Both the position numbers and the translations under genes were made by a program. Source: a virus. Taken from it: a stretch of DNA of 23,172 nt. The DNA is taken from positions 1 through 23,172 of IMG/VR virus record IMGVR_UViG_3300027968_000051; one strand, 5' to 3'. Positions 13,357-20,262 of the stretch are shown here, piece by piece. Within the stretch, counting starts at the first letter, position 1. Each line of letters starts with the position of its first letter. The notes beneath the pieces were generated by a model, which had not been told where the DNA came from, searched no databases, and worked only from the letters and a program-made list of their open reading frames with translations.

Positions 13357-13575
13357 GTGGCAACTACGAACGACAACGACATCCGCCACCCGGAGATCAC
13401 GCTGAAGCTCGTCGGAGAGGACGGCAACGCGTTCTTTATCATCAGTCGAGCTCGTCAGGCCATGCGCCGAGCCGGACTGCCGACGGCGGAGATCGAGGAG
13501 TTCTCGCGAGAAGCCACGTCGGGGGACTACGACAACGTCCTCGCCACCTGCATGAAGTGGTTCGACGTCGAATGA
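13357..13575 (+). CDS. Small conserved protein (LxGxDGNAF family)
   Basis: GTG 13357, shortly after GGAAGGGAG, gives 72 aa and is the first gene after promoter P2. The sequence 'LKLVGEDGNAFFIISRARQA', 'GLPTAEIEEFSREATSGDYD' and 'MKWFDVE' matches a small protein I recall from many phages and mobile elements, with no known function. It is predicted to be helical after one strand pair. Its stop overlaps the next ATG by 4 bp (ATGA). Confidence 0.7.
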   Translation: MATTNDNDIRHPEITLKLVGEDGNAFFIISRARQAMRRAGLPTAEIEEFSREATSGDYDNVLATCMKWFDVE

Positions 13576-13727
13576 AGAGCGTCTACGGCTTCAGCAAGGT
13601 GCGCGAGACGAAGAACAAGGTCGTCTACCGCTGCGAGAGAATCGAGACCGATCTCTACATGCCCAAGGACGAGTTCCCGGAAGGCATTCCAGAGTCGCTC
13701 GAAGTCACGATCGAGGAGGGCAAGTGA
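13572..13727 (+). CDS. Small hypothetical protein, 51 aa
   Basis: ATG 13572 overlaps the previous stop (ATGA) and the gene ends inside the next start (GTGA), so it is coupled at both ends. The product begins MKSVYGFSKVRETKNKVVYR, continues with 'CERIETDLYMPKDEFPEG' and ends 'LEVTIEEGK'. Alternating hydrophobic residues suggest a small beta fold. No family recognised. Tight overlaps and the absence of a gap if it is included support its reality. Confidence 0.65.
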   Translation: MKSVYGFSKVRETKNKVVYRCERIETDLYMPKDEFPEGIPESLEVTIEEGK

Positions 13728-13996
13728 GTCAGTGCAACACGTGTGGAGCCAAGATCGAGTGGGGCTTCGCAGCGGGGAGATACGTACCACTCGAGCCCGT
13801 CGCGACGGATGAGGACTTGCCGAAGTCGTTCGTGACGACGGATGGTGCGTTCCGAGCGGACCATCGCGAGCGTCATCACGCAGGAGCGATCGAGGTCACG
13901 AGACTTCGAGTCAAGATTCCTCCGACGCGAGTAGCTCACCTGTTCGATCAGGACGACATGACCTGTGGCAACCCAGCGGATCCGTACGAGAGTTGA
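13724..13996 (+). CDS. Small zinc-ribbon-like protein
   Basis: GTG 13724 follows GAGGAGGGC and overlaps the previous stop. The 90-aa product starts 'MSQCNTCGAKIEWGFAAGRY', a C-x2-C knuckle followed by an aromatic Gly segment as in phage zinc ribbons. A second metal site may be in 'RADHRERHHAG' (several His), and a lone Cys occurs near the end (MTCGNPADPYES). It is immediately followed by, and overlaps, the polymerase start. It may be a DNA-binding accessory protein; the sequence shows no more than that. Confidence 0.65.
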   Translation: MSQCNTCGAKIEWGFAAGRYVPLEPVATDEDLPKSFVTTDGAFRADHRERHHAGAIEVTRLRVKIPPTRVAHLFDQDDMTCGNPADPYES

Positions 13997-16455
13997 GAGC
14001 CGTGACCGAACGAGACGATCTGTGCAGTCTTCTCGACTGTGAGAACTGCTCTCTCGTCGACGTCCATGCCGTCCAACCTCCCGTCTTCGGAGACGGACCG
14101 TTCGAGGCACCACTCGTCTTCGTTGGAGAGGCTCCCGGTCGCACAGAGGCTCAGCAAGGGAAACCGTTCGTTGGACGAGCCGGTCAACTTCTGAACGCCA
14201 CGCTGACCGAGTGCGGTATGCGACGAGAGGACGTCTACATCACCAACGTCGTTGCGTGCCGACCAACGGTCAACGGTGTCGATGCTCCACCGGACGAGCG
14301 AGCCAGACGAGCCTGTTACGATCGTCTCATCGCCGAGATCTCGTGGCGAGACCCGAAGATCATCGTTGCTCTCGGAGGCACGGCTGCACAGGTGATGTGC
14401 AACACGGATCAGCCCATCAGCAAGATCGCTGGTGCACCGTACTACAACGGGACACTGGACTGCTTCGTCATTCCGACGTATCACCCAGCGGCCGTCCTTC
14501 ACGGCAACCTCGGGATGTTCACAGACATTCTCGACGTCGTCAAGCGAGCCTGCATGATCGTCCGCGGAGAGTTGCCGGCACCGAGGCAGGAGTTCGAAGT
14601 TCCGTACGAGTTGTGCGAGACGGCCGGTCAAGTCGAGCGGACGTTGAACGAGCTGCTCCACTACGCAGGTGTAGCTCGGCGGTTGCACCCGAACCGTGGA
14701 CCACTGCAACTCGCACTCGACACGGAGTCTACCGGACTGACATGGGTGCAACATCCGCTCCTCTCGGTGCAGATCTCCGATGGCGAACACCAGTGGGTTC
14801 TCGTCGGTGACGCACTTCTCCAGGAGGTGAACCGACTCAAGTTCAAGGCTCTCCTCCGACATCCGGACGTCGAGTGGATTCTCCACAACATGAAGTACGA
14901 CTTCAAGGTCCTCTACCACCAGTTCGGACAGGTACCGAAGGTCGCGGTTGACACGATGTGTCTGGCTCTCGGTACGACGGAGAGACAGCAAGCGGTTGGT
15001 CTCAAGTACCTGGCTCACGCCTACATGAACGCTCCGCTCTACGAGGAGAAGCTCGTACCGCACATGGGCAAGGAGCCGGAGCCGTTCAAGAACATTCCGC
15101 TCGACGTTCTGGCCGAGTACGGTGCGGCAGACGCCTACAACACGTGGCACCTCCGACCGATTCTCGACACGATGGTCGAGCGCGAGGGAGCGACGAAGCT
15201 GTGCTACGAGCTTCTCATGCCAGCACAGAGAGCCTTCGCTCAGATCGAGTACCACGGCATTCTCATCGACACGGACTACGTCGAGGAGCTCGAGCGAGAG
15301 TGGCTACCACTTCTGGCAGAGGATGAGAAGTGGATGCAGGACTACGCCAAGGTGCGAGGGTTCACACCGACGCAGGTCCTGAAGGGAGCTAAGCCGGGCG
15401 ATCCGCTCAACCCAGGGTCTCCGCAGCAACTCATGCACCTGTGCTTCGACATTCTCAACCTCAAGAAGCCGCAAGGACGACGCACGACGGATGCTGAGTT
15501 CCTCTCGGCTAACAAGAACCACGAGTTCGTCGAGAAGCTGTCGCACTACCGCAAAGCCAAGCACATGATGAGCACGTACGTCTACGGCTTCGTCGACGAC
15601 ATTCACCCACGAGACGGTCGAGTCCATCCGGACATGCTTCTCTTCGGGACGGTGACGGGACGCCTCTCGATTCGCAATCCACCGATGCAGACGATCCCGC
15701 GCGAAGACACGATCGAGACAGGCTTCGGTTCGTGCAAGAGGCTCTTCATTGCCGGTCCCGGATACACGTTCGTCCATGCTGACTACTCGCAGCTGGAGCT
15801 TCGCATTGCCTGGCACTTGACCGGCACAGAGGGTATCGGTCAAGCCATGCGATCGGGTGACTTCCATCGTGCAGCCGCGGCCAAGATCTTCGGCAAGAGA
15901 CCGGAGGAAGTCACGTCGCACGAGCGAGAGGTCAGCAAGTTCGTGACCTACGGCATTGCCTACGGTCGAGGTCCGTGGTCACTGGAAGAGGAGCACGGTT
16001 GGGCTCCAGGTCAGGGTCAGGCCTACATCAACGAGTTCTGGTCCGGCTTCCCGCTCTATCACGAGTGGTACCGCCGGGCACAGTGGCAAGCCGTCCACAC
16101 AGGCTTCGTCACGACGCCGTTCGGACGCAAGCGGCGATGGAACCTCATCACGGACCTGACGAGAGGCACAATCGAGAGACAAGCCGTCAACGCACCGATT
16201 CAGGCAACGGCATCCGATCTCTGTCTCAGTTCGCTCATTCGGCTAACGGACGAGCTTCGAGAGCGTGATCTCGGTTGGCCATTGTCAACGGTGCACGACT
16301 CGATCGAGTTCGAGGTTCGCAGCGAGCGTCTGGAAGAAGCCATCGAACTCATCACAAGCATCATGACGACGCCACCGTTCGAGACGACGGCAGAGTTCAC
16401 GGTCGACATCGGCTACGGTCGGAGTTGGGGGGATCTGACCAAGTGGAGCCGGTAA
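13993..16455 (+). CDS. polA-like: Uracil-DNA glycosylase (family 4/5-like) fused to family A DNA polymerase
   Basis: This 820-aa fusion is the replicative-type polymerase of the phage. Residues about 8-185 are a UDG domain: cysteines C16, C19, C89 and C108 in the Fe-S positions, 'GEAPGRTEAQQGKPFVGRAG' at 45-64, 'TNVVACRP', and H164-P-A-A. A 3'-5' exonuclease domain follows with D243/E245 (LALDTESTGL), H298-N and D303 (HNMKYDF), and D380 (YGAADA), so proofreading looks intact. The polymerase domain has motif A D597 (DYSQLELR), motif B R645/K649/Y653 (O-helix) and motif C H768-D769. Tyr at the O-helix selectivity position is as in T7 polymerase. TTG 13993 overlaps the previous stop; GTG 14002 is equally possible. 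Confidence 0.93.
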   Translation: MRAVTERDDLCSLLDCENCSLVDVHAVQPPVFGDGPFEAPLVFVGEAPGRTEAQQGKPFVGRAGQLLNATLTECGMRREDVYITNVVACRPTVNGVDAPPDERARRACYDRLIAEISWRDPKIIVALGGTAAQVMCNTDQPISKIAGAPYYNGTLDCFVIPTYHPAAVLHGNLGMFTDILDVVKRACMIVRGELPAPRQEFEVPYELCETAGQVERTLNELLHYAGVARRLHPNRGPLQLALDTESTGLTWVQHPLLSVQISDGEHQWVLVGDALLQEVNRLKFKALLRHPDVEWILHNMKYDFKVLYHQFGQVPKVAVDTMCLALGTTERQQAVGLKYLAHAYMNAPLYEEKLVPHMGKEPEPFKNIPLDVLAEYGAADAYNTWHLRPILDTMVEREGATKLCYELLMPAQRAFAQIEYHGILIDTDYVEELEREWLPLLAEDEKWMQDYAKVRGFTPTQVLKGAKPGDPLNPGSPQQLMHLCFDILNLKKPQGRRTTDAEFLSANKNHEFVEKLSHYRKAKHMMSTYVYGFVDDIHPRDGRVHPDMLLFGTVTGRLSIRNPPMQTIPREDTIETGFGSCKRLFIAGPGYTFVHADYSQLELRIAWHLTGTEGIGQAMRSGDFHRAAAAKIFGKRPEEVTSHEREVSKFVTYGIAYGRGPWSLEEEHGWAPGQGQAYINEFWSGFPLYHEWYRRAQWQAVHTGFVTTPFGRKRRWNLITDLTRGTIERQAVNAPIQATASDLCLSSLIRLTDELRERDLGWPLSTVHDSIEFEVRSERLEEAIELITSIMTTPPFETTAEFTVDIGYGRSWGDLTKWSR

Positions 16456-16658
16456 GTTCTGGCGATAGGGAGGAGCGTCACGTAGAGGCTACGCGCTCCG
16501 GTAACGGAGACAGCGACGCGGGCGGTGGTTAGGAAACCGTTCGTAAGACAGACGCGGGCGACGCAGATGGGAAGGAGTGGATCGATCCGGTGAGGGTGCA
16601 CTAGTAGCCGGGGAGAGGTACCAATCGTCAGACTCGCAACAACAAAGAGAGGAAGACA
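16456..16658 (+). other. 203-bp gap with a hairpin; no convincing gene
   Basis: Between the polymerase stop and the next start there is no ORF I trust. A GTG at 16443 opens a 29-aa frame (to 16532) behind a G-rich stretch, but it has no recognisable features. A hairpin (16472-16499) follows the polymerase stop. Purine-rich ribosome-binding-like patches (GGGAGGAG 16468-16475, GGGAAGGAG near 16570) have no suitable start after them. The far end carries the ribosome binding site of the next gene (AGAGAGGAAG). No promoter with both boxes was found. Confidence 0.5.
16472..16499 (+). terminator. Hairpin after the polymerase gene
   Basis: GGAGCG (16472-16477) pairs with CGCTCC (16494-16499), and CGTAG (16481-16485) pairs with CTACG (16489-16493) around a 3-nt loop. 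A TCA bulge interrupts the left arm. The 11-bp GC-rich stem sits 16 bp after the polymerase stop. There is no U-run after it, so it may be a terminator, an mRNA 3'-end stabiliser or a chance structure. Confidence 0.4.
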
Positions 16659-17126
16659 GTGGGAGCAACAGACCGCAAGAAGCTCATCAAGACGGGGGAG
16701 AAACTTCTCTCGGGACCGACGCCGACGGATCGAGCGGGCATGCTCAGCCTATGCGAGGATCTTCTCAACACGGCACAGGAGATCGTTGACGACTTCGAAG
16801 AGCAACGAGACAACTTCGGTACAGCGTCCGGTCTTCTCGAGTCGTGGGAGGAGAACTACGGTTGTCAGCAAGACGGTTGGGACTCCGCCGTTGTGAGTCT
16901 CGACGACATCAAGTCTCGTCTTGAGGAGGCGGAAGAGACGCAAATGGTGCGGTGCACACTGTGTGGTGGGGAGGGCACGCTCGAGACAACACTCGAGACT
17001 GATGAAGAACCGACGGAGTGCACACAGTGCGGAGGCACGGGTGAGATCGAAGAGGAGGTCGAGTTCGACCCGCACGTAGCCTTCGAGGAGATCGAGTCCG
17101 CCTGGCAAGAGGGAGTGACACAATAG
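16659..17126 (+). CDS. Acidic protein with DnaJ-like double zinc motif
   Basis: GTG 16659 follows AGAGAGGAAG and gives 155 aa. The first half is helical and acidic ('LLNTAQEIVDDFEEQRDNF'). The second half has two CxxCGGxG knuckles: C99-x2-C102-GGEG and C121-x2-C124-GGTG, 19 residues apart, as in the zinc-binding repeats of DnaJ and related RNA- or protein-binding modules. A strongly acidic C-terminus (EIEEEVEFD) follows. The lack of a J-domain means it is not DnaJ itself. The stop shares one base with the next start (TAGTG). Role unknown. Confidence 0.68.
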   Translation: MGATDRKKLIKTGEKLLSGPTPTDRAGMLSLCEDLLNTAQEIVDDFEEQRDNFGTASGLLESWEENYGCQQDGWDSAVVSLDDIKSRLEEAEETQMVRCTLCGGEGTLETTLETDEEPTECTQCGGTGEIEEEVEFDPHVAFEEIESAWQEGVTQ

Positions 17127-17887
17127 TGGACGAGGACTATCTCAAGTCGCTCATCGACCGCGTACGTCCGCACACGATGGTGTGGCCGGCCTCACTGCAC
17201 TCGCTAGCCCATCTCGTCGAGTACGTCCTCGATCACGACATACCCGGAGACTTCGTTGAGTGCGGAACGTGGAAGGGCGGTTGCTCGTTTCTCATTGCAG
17301 ACATCCTCAAGCACCGGGGAGTGGAACCGAAGGAGCGATTGGTCTGGATGTTCGACTCGTTCGAGGGTATGCCGGCACCAACGCCAGTAGACGGCGAGCG
17401 AGCTCAGCGATTCGTGCGTGAGACGGACAGTCCGCGTTACTACGACAACTACAAGGCCGAGATCGGAGAGGTAGTCGCCGCAGCTCGAGCACTCGGTCTG
17501 CGACTGTGGCTCCTTCCGGTCAAGGGCTGGTTCAACGAGACGCTTCCGAACTGGAGTGAACGCACGGCAAATCGACCGATCGCTCTTCTACGTGTCGACT
17601 GCGACTGGTACGAGAGTGTCTCCTGTGCACTGTCGAACTTGCGCGGCTTCGTTGCTCCCGGTGGCTTCATCGTCCTTGACGACTACTACTGGTTCGAGGG
17701 AGCTCGAAAGGCCTTTGAGGACTTCCGTCCGTGGACGGGTTGGTCTGGTGTGCACAGTGTCTACTCGGCGTCAGCTAGTAGTCTCACGGCAGAGAGCGCG
17801 TGGATTCAGCGAGTCAAGGAGACACCGAGGGACTTCGACCCGCGCACGTCGATTTACGTAGAGCCCCAGGAAAAAGTCGAGTTATAA
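17126..17887 (+). CDS. TylF/macrocin O-methyltransferase-like SAM methyltransferase
   Basis: This 253-aa protein follows the TylF (macrocin O-methyltransferase) layout of class I SAM enzymes: 'PGDFVECGTWKGGCSFLIAD' at 40-59 (SAM loop), 'VWMFDSFEGMPAPTP', 'VKGWFNETLP', D158-C-D160 in 'LLRVDCDWYES', and 'GGFIVLDDYYWFEGARKAFE' with D185/D186 as likely metal ligands. Characterised members methylate sugar hydroxyls. In a phage the target could be a glycan, a nucleotide sugar or a modified base; the sequence does not decide. GTG 17126 overlaps the preceding stop by one base. It ends the rightward block before a probable new promoter. Confidence 0.8.
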   Translation: MDEDYLKSLIDRVRPHTMVWPASLHSLAHLVEYVLDHDIPGDFVECGTWKGGCSFLIADILKHRGVEPKERLVWMFDSFEGMPAPTPVDGERAQRFVRETDSPRYYDNYKAEIGEVVAAARALGLRLWLLPVKGWFNETLPNWSERTANRPIALLRVDCDWYESVSCALSNLRGFVAPGGFIVLDDYYWFEGARKAFEDFRPWTGWSGVHSVYSASASSLTAESAWIQRVKETPRDFDPRTSIYVEPQEKVEL

Positions 17888-17892
17888 AGTAG

Positions 17893-17926
17893 TTGACGAC
17901 ATTCGATCGTCGGCATAGCCTAGGAT
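17893..17926 (+). promoter_or_regulatory. Possible promoter upstream of the cysteine peptidase gene
   Basis: TTGACG (17893-17898) lies just after the methyltransferase stop. A TAGCCT at 17916-17921 is 17 nt downstream, and a better TAGGAT (17921-17926) is 22 nt downstream. Neither pairing is ideal, and the -10 flank does not match P1/P2, so this would be a different promoter class. The 88-bp gap before the peptidase gene makes a promoter here reasonable. Confidence 0.4.
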
Positions 17927-17945
17927 TTGCCTATCAATAAATCCT
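17922..17945 (+). other. 7-bp inverted repeat in the peptidase gene leader
   Basis: AGGATTT (17922-17928) and AAATCCT (17939-17945) form a perfect stem around a 10-nt loop, overlapping the possible -10 box and lying 30 bp before the peptidase start. After one mismatch two more pairs (CC with GG) extend it. It could be an operator, a leader hairpin or part of a terminator for the upstream unit. Confidence 0.4.
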
Positions 17946-17975
17946 CGGCGGCCGGCCTTCTCGAGAGGACCAAAA

Positions 17976-18632
17976 ATGGGTCACATTGCCGTAGAAGAGT
18001 GCGTAGTGCCGCAGGCTGACTTCTGGTTCTGCGGATCCGGACAGGACTCAGCGGATTGGACTCCGGGAGACTTCCTCCTCGTGCGCAATCCGCAGTTCGT
18101 TGGCAAGCTGATTCGCTTCGGTGAGCGCATCGACTACCACGGCAAGACACCCGAGAGAGGTGGCATCGACCTCGCGGCCTACGCCTACTGGAATCACGCC
18201 GTTGCTGTCTACGACGAGACCGGTACGCTCGTGCAGGCCACTCCGAGAGGCATCGTCAAGAACGCACCCGGGACGTACAAGCCGACAAACTACGTCTACG
18301 TCCACCTAGACGTTGGTCACGACAACAACGGTCGCTTTCACGGTACACCCGGTCCGCAGATCTCGCGCCTGCGAGCTCGAGAGTACCTCGACTACCATGT
18401 CGGAGACGAGTACGGCTGGTTGACGGTCGCAGTCGGTATCCCGATCAACCTGCTCACGGACGGACATCTCACGCTCGGCGTAGCACAGAGTGAGATCTGC
18501 TCCGGACTAGTCGCGCAGATGACGGAGAGGTACGGCTGCCTCTATCCGGAGAGTGCCGGGATGATTATGCCCGCTGACCTCGCGTACATATTCGACATCC
18601 CGGCACCTCCAGGGTGGATCGCTCAGAAGTGA
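17976..18632 (+). CDS. Permuted papain-fold (YiiX/NlpC-P60-like) cysteine peptidase, candidate endolysin
   Basis: This 218-aa protein begins at ATG 17976 behind GAGAGGACC. It has the circularly permuted NlpC/P60 (YiiX-type) order: 'WTPGDFLLVRNPQFVGKLIR' at 28-47, the catalytic His H74 in 'AYWNHAVAVYD', 'GTLVQATPRGIV', and the nucleophile C175 in 'AQSEICSGLVAQM' near the end. Such enzymes cut amide bonds in peptidoglycan peptides or lipids, and a lysis role is plausible at the end of an arm. There is no signal peptide. It is the last rightward gene and converges on the leftward arm with 10 bp of overlap. Confidence 0.7.
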   Translation: MGHIAVEECVVPQADFWFCGSGQDSADWTPGDFLLVRNPQFVGKLIRFGERIDYHGKTPERGGIDLAAYAYWNHAVAVYDETGTLVQATPRGIVKNAPGTYKPTNYVYVHLDVGHDNNGRFHGTPGPQISRLRAREYLDYHVGDEYGWLTVAVGIPINLLTDGHLTLGVAQSEICSGLVAQMTERYGCLYPESAGMIMPADLAYIFDIPAPPGWIAQK

Positions 18633-18784
18633 ACTAGCGTCGAGCTAGTCGCAGCGAACGTCAGAATGAAGCCGAGGACGAACAGTAGCAACGCTACCAC
18701 CGTCAACGAGATCGGCTTCGTGACGATCTGAACGACGAGGACAATGGCTGCCGCAAGGCAGAAGATGAAGCCCCAGATGTCCAC
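18623..18784 (-). CDS. Small two-helix membrane protein
   Basis: On the minus strand, GTG 18784 has AAGGAG six bases before it and gives 53 aa; an ATG at 18808 in the same frame is weaker. Two hydrophobic segments are clear: 'FIFCLAAAIVLVVQIV' (about 6-21) and 'LTVVALLLFVLGFILTFAAT' (about 27-46), separated by a short 'TKPIS' turn. Size and topology are compatible with a class II holin, and a candidate lysin gene converges on it, but many phage membrane proteins look like this. The stop lies inside the peptidase coding end. Confidence 0.6.
   Translation of the reverse strand: MDIWGFIFCLAAAIVLVVQIVTKPISLTVVALLLFVLGFILTFAATSSTLVHF
18633..18649. other. Short stem-loop at the convergent junction
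   Basis: ACTAGC (18633-18638) and GCTAGT (18644-18649) form a perfect 6-bp stem with a 5-nt loop, starting at the base after the peptidase stop. It lies inside the 3' end of the leftward membrane-protein gene. Its location suggests a weak bidirectional terminator, but it lacks U-runs and is short. Confidence 0.3.
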
Positions 18785-18809
18785 AGTGCTCTCCTTTCGT
18801 CCCTCCACC

Positions 18810-19166
18810 TCACGCTGGTACCCAGCGACCTGTACGAATGAATCCGTGACTCGGACACCGACCGCACCTCAGTGACGGTGCAATCGTCAGCGGCTCGACT
18901 TGGACGAGCTCGTGTTTGCTCTCCGGATGGGAGCCTTGGACGTTTTTGAAGCCGACCCAGCCACCGCACCAGATGTCGCCTTCGCGGTGCGACTCGTGGA
19001 TGCCGATGAAGATCGCTTTCGGGTCTGCGGGCTTCTCGCCGGCTGGGTACCCGATGATGCGCCCTGTGCTGAGCTTGTATGTTCGCTTGAAGTAGTGTGT
19101 TCCGCCGAGGTCCTCTCCGGCGCGGATCCACTCGTCCCAGTCGAACGGCTCCTGTTCATCAGCCAC
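18810..19166 (-). CDS. DUF6527-like protein
   Basis: The 118-aa product starts at GTG 19166 behind GAGGG on the minus strand. It has 'GYPAGEKPADPKAIFIGIHE', 'DIWCGGWVGFKNVQG', then the hallmark end 'LVQVEPLTIAPSLRCGRCPS' followed by HGFIRTGRWVPA. That combination of 'LTIxPSLxC..C' and 'HGFIxxGxW' matches the DUF6527 pattern I know from actinophages, where the cysteines probably bind zinc. Function is unknown. The gene lies entirely or mostly within the downstream part of the larger reading frame from 19474, in a different frame. Confidence 0.6.
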   Translation of the reverse strand: MADEQEPFDWDEWIRAGEDLGGTHYFKRTYKLSTGRIIGYPAGEKPADPKAIFIGIHESHREGDIWCGGWVGFKNVQGSHPESKHELVQVEPLTIAPSLRCGRCPSHGFIRTGRWVPA

Positions 19167-19474
19167 GTCTCAGCCCTCCTGTGCTCACTGTGGATGTGTT
19201 CAACCGTTGCGCCGGCTGTCGGAACAGTCGGATGATGCTTGCGACAAGTCTTGTACGGCGTTCCCTCAACTGTGTACTTGGCGATTCTAGCACAGCCCTT
19301 GACATGGCAGTTGTGCGTGCGGTACAGTGAGATGACTCCACCGAGAAGAGCGACTTCACCGATGTCTGAGCCGAAACCGCTCCAGAAGTTGTAGTAGGTG
19401 CTATAGGCACCTGTCTTGATGTGCGTACCCGTGTGGACCTCAATCCACCACCAGACGAGTCTCAACCAGTGCAT
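18887..19474 (-). CDS. Membrane-region Cys/His protein (WNFWSGFGSD type), C-terminal end uncertain
   Basis: ATG 19474 follows a strong AGGAGGG on the minus strand. The first 80 or so residues look conserved: 'MHWLRLVWWWIEVHTGTH', 'YYNFWSGFGSDIGEVALLGG', 'SLYRTHNCHVKGCARIAKYT', 'CRKHHPTVP'. This pattern (a short hydrophobic segment, then Cys-His pairs) occurs in uncharacterised actinophage proteins. No stop occurs until 18887, so on paper the protein has 195 aa and overlaps the DUF6527-like gene by 280 bp. The distal part (Ser/Thr/Arg-rich) looks like a shadow of that gene. A missing or mis-sequenced stop near 19170 is one explanation. Confidence 0.55.
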   Translation of the reverse strand: MHWLRLVWWWIEVHTGTHIKTGAYSTYYNFWSGFGSDIGEVALLGGVISLYRTHNCHVKGCARIAKYTVEGTPYKTCRKHHPTVPTAGATVEHIHSEHRRAETWLMNRSRSTGTSGSAPERTSAEHTTSSEHTSSAQGASSGTQPARSPQTRKRSSSASTSRTAKATSGAVAGSASKTSKAPIRRANTSSSKSSR

Positions 19475-19485
19475 TTCGAACCCTC

Positions 19486-19785
19486 CTAGTGACCGTTGCC
19501 AACCGAGCAGTGCACAGCCGTGCAGATGTCGTCCATCTCGTGAAGGACGTGCTCGATTAGCGGCTTCGTCTCGTTCTGGAACTTCTTCGTCACTTGCGCT
19601 TCCCGTTGCATGACTTTGTTGCGTTGGAGGGTGGCGGCATGAACTTGGTCCTCGAGGTGGGTGAGGTGCTCCGCATCGATCAGAATGAAGAACGGAGCCG
19701 TCACAGCCCACGCAATGACGAGCACCAGGGCGACATACGCCGCCCAGACTAGTAGCCGACGAACGCGGTTAGTCAACTCTCTCAT
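19486..19785 (-). CDS. One-pass membrane protein with coiled coil
   Basis: ATG 19785, preceded by GGAAGGAAGAGAG on the minus strand, gives 99 aa. A basic start (MRELTNRVRR) is followed by a 25-residue hydrophobic segment ('LLVWAAYVALVLVIAWAVTA'). A predicted helix then contains heptad-like charge ('LEDQVHAATLQRNKVMQREA') and two Cys near the end. The N-in/C-out anchor with an outer coiled coil fits a spanin- or holin-associated lysis protein, but this is topology only. It overlaps the upstream gene by 4 bp. Confidence 0.6.
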   Translation of the reverse strand: MRELTNRVRRLLVWAAYVALVLVIAWAVTAPFFILIDAEHLTHLEDQVHAATLQRNKVMQREAQVTKKFQNETKPLIEHVLHEMDDICTAVHCSVGNGH

Positions 19786-20138
19786 GGCACTCTCTTCCTT
19801 CCCATCTCGTAGCCAGTGTGCCAGCCCAGATGACCGTCAACGATTTGGCTGAGACCGGAGACCCGCTCCGAGAGGTGCTCGAAGTCTGCAGCTACTTCGT
19901 TGAGCTTCGTCTCGAGACGCACAAGTGCGTCTCCGGCTCTAACTCCGTCACCGTTCTTCCCGACAGGTGAGACTTCGTCCGTGACCTCTTTGATCTGCCG
20001 TCGGAGGAACGTTCGACCGAACCGAGCGAATACGCCCACGGCGGTTACACCAGCCGCAATACCACCCATGATGACGGCGACACTTACGGCCGTACCGAGA
20101 CTCGTACCACTTGCCGCACTGATGAGAGCGTAGATCAC
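19782..20138 (-). CDS. Membrane-anchored coiled-coil protein
   Basis: GTG 20138 gives 118 aa; the ribosome binding site is weak. An N-terminal Gly/Ala-rich hydrophobic segment ('SVAVIMGGIAAGVTAVGVFA', about 19-38) is followed by a basic patch 'RFGRTFLRRQ' and a long amphipathic helix ('LVRLETKLNEVAADFEHLSE') predicted to be coiled-coil. It ends 'GYEMGRKRVP'. With the adjacent membrane protein and the lysin-like gene upstream it may form a lysis cassette on this strand. No specific family recognised. Confidence 0.6.
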   Translation of the reverse strand: MIYALISAASGTSLGTAVSVAVIMGGIAAGVTAVGVFARFGRTFLRRQIKEVTDEVSPVGKNGDGVRAGDALVRLETKLNEVAADFEHLSERVSGLSQIVDGHLGWHTGYEMGRKRVP

Positions 20139-20208
20139 TGTTTCTCGAATCCCTGGATTTTAGGTGAAACTCTTCGGATACGTGTAGATTAGGTTGACGA
20201 CAGATCAG

Positions 20209-20234
20209 CTCGGGCATCCCGTGAAATGCCCGAG
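20209..20234 (-). terminator. Stem-loop downstream of the DUF1906 gene
   Basis: CTCGGGCAT (20209-20217) and ATGCCCGAG (20226-20234) form a perfect 9-bp stem with an 8-nt loop, 29 bp after the stop of the leftward DUF1906 gene and before the next leftward start at 20138. No U-run follows. The rest of the 124-bp gap holds no gene and no clear leftward promoter. Confidence 0.5.
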
Positions 20235-20262
20235 TGGGCCCAGCAAGCTAATCCGGATGATC

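Noticed and set aside
13948-15255. 435-aa open frame on the minus strand
   Set aside because: It lies antisense to the UDG-polymerase gene, whose motifs are unambiguous. The codon bias of the genome leaves few stops in this frame. The product shows no domain.
20194-20222. TTGACG as a promoter -35 box on the plus strand
   Set aside because: No -10 box at suitable spacing, and no rightward gene follows.
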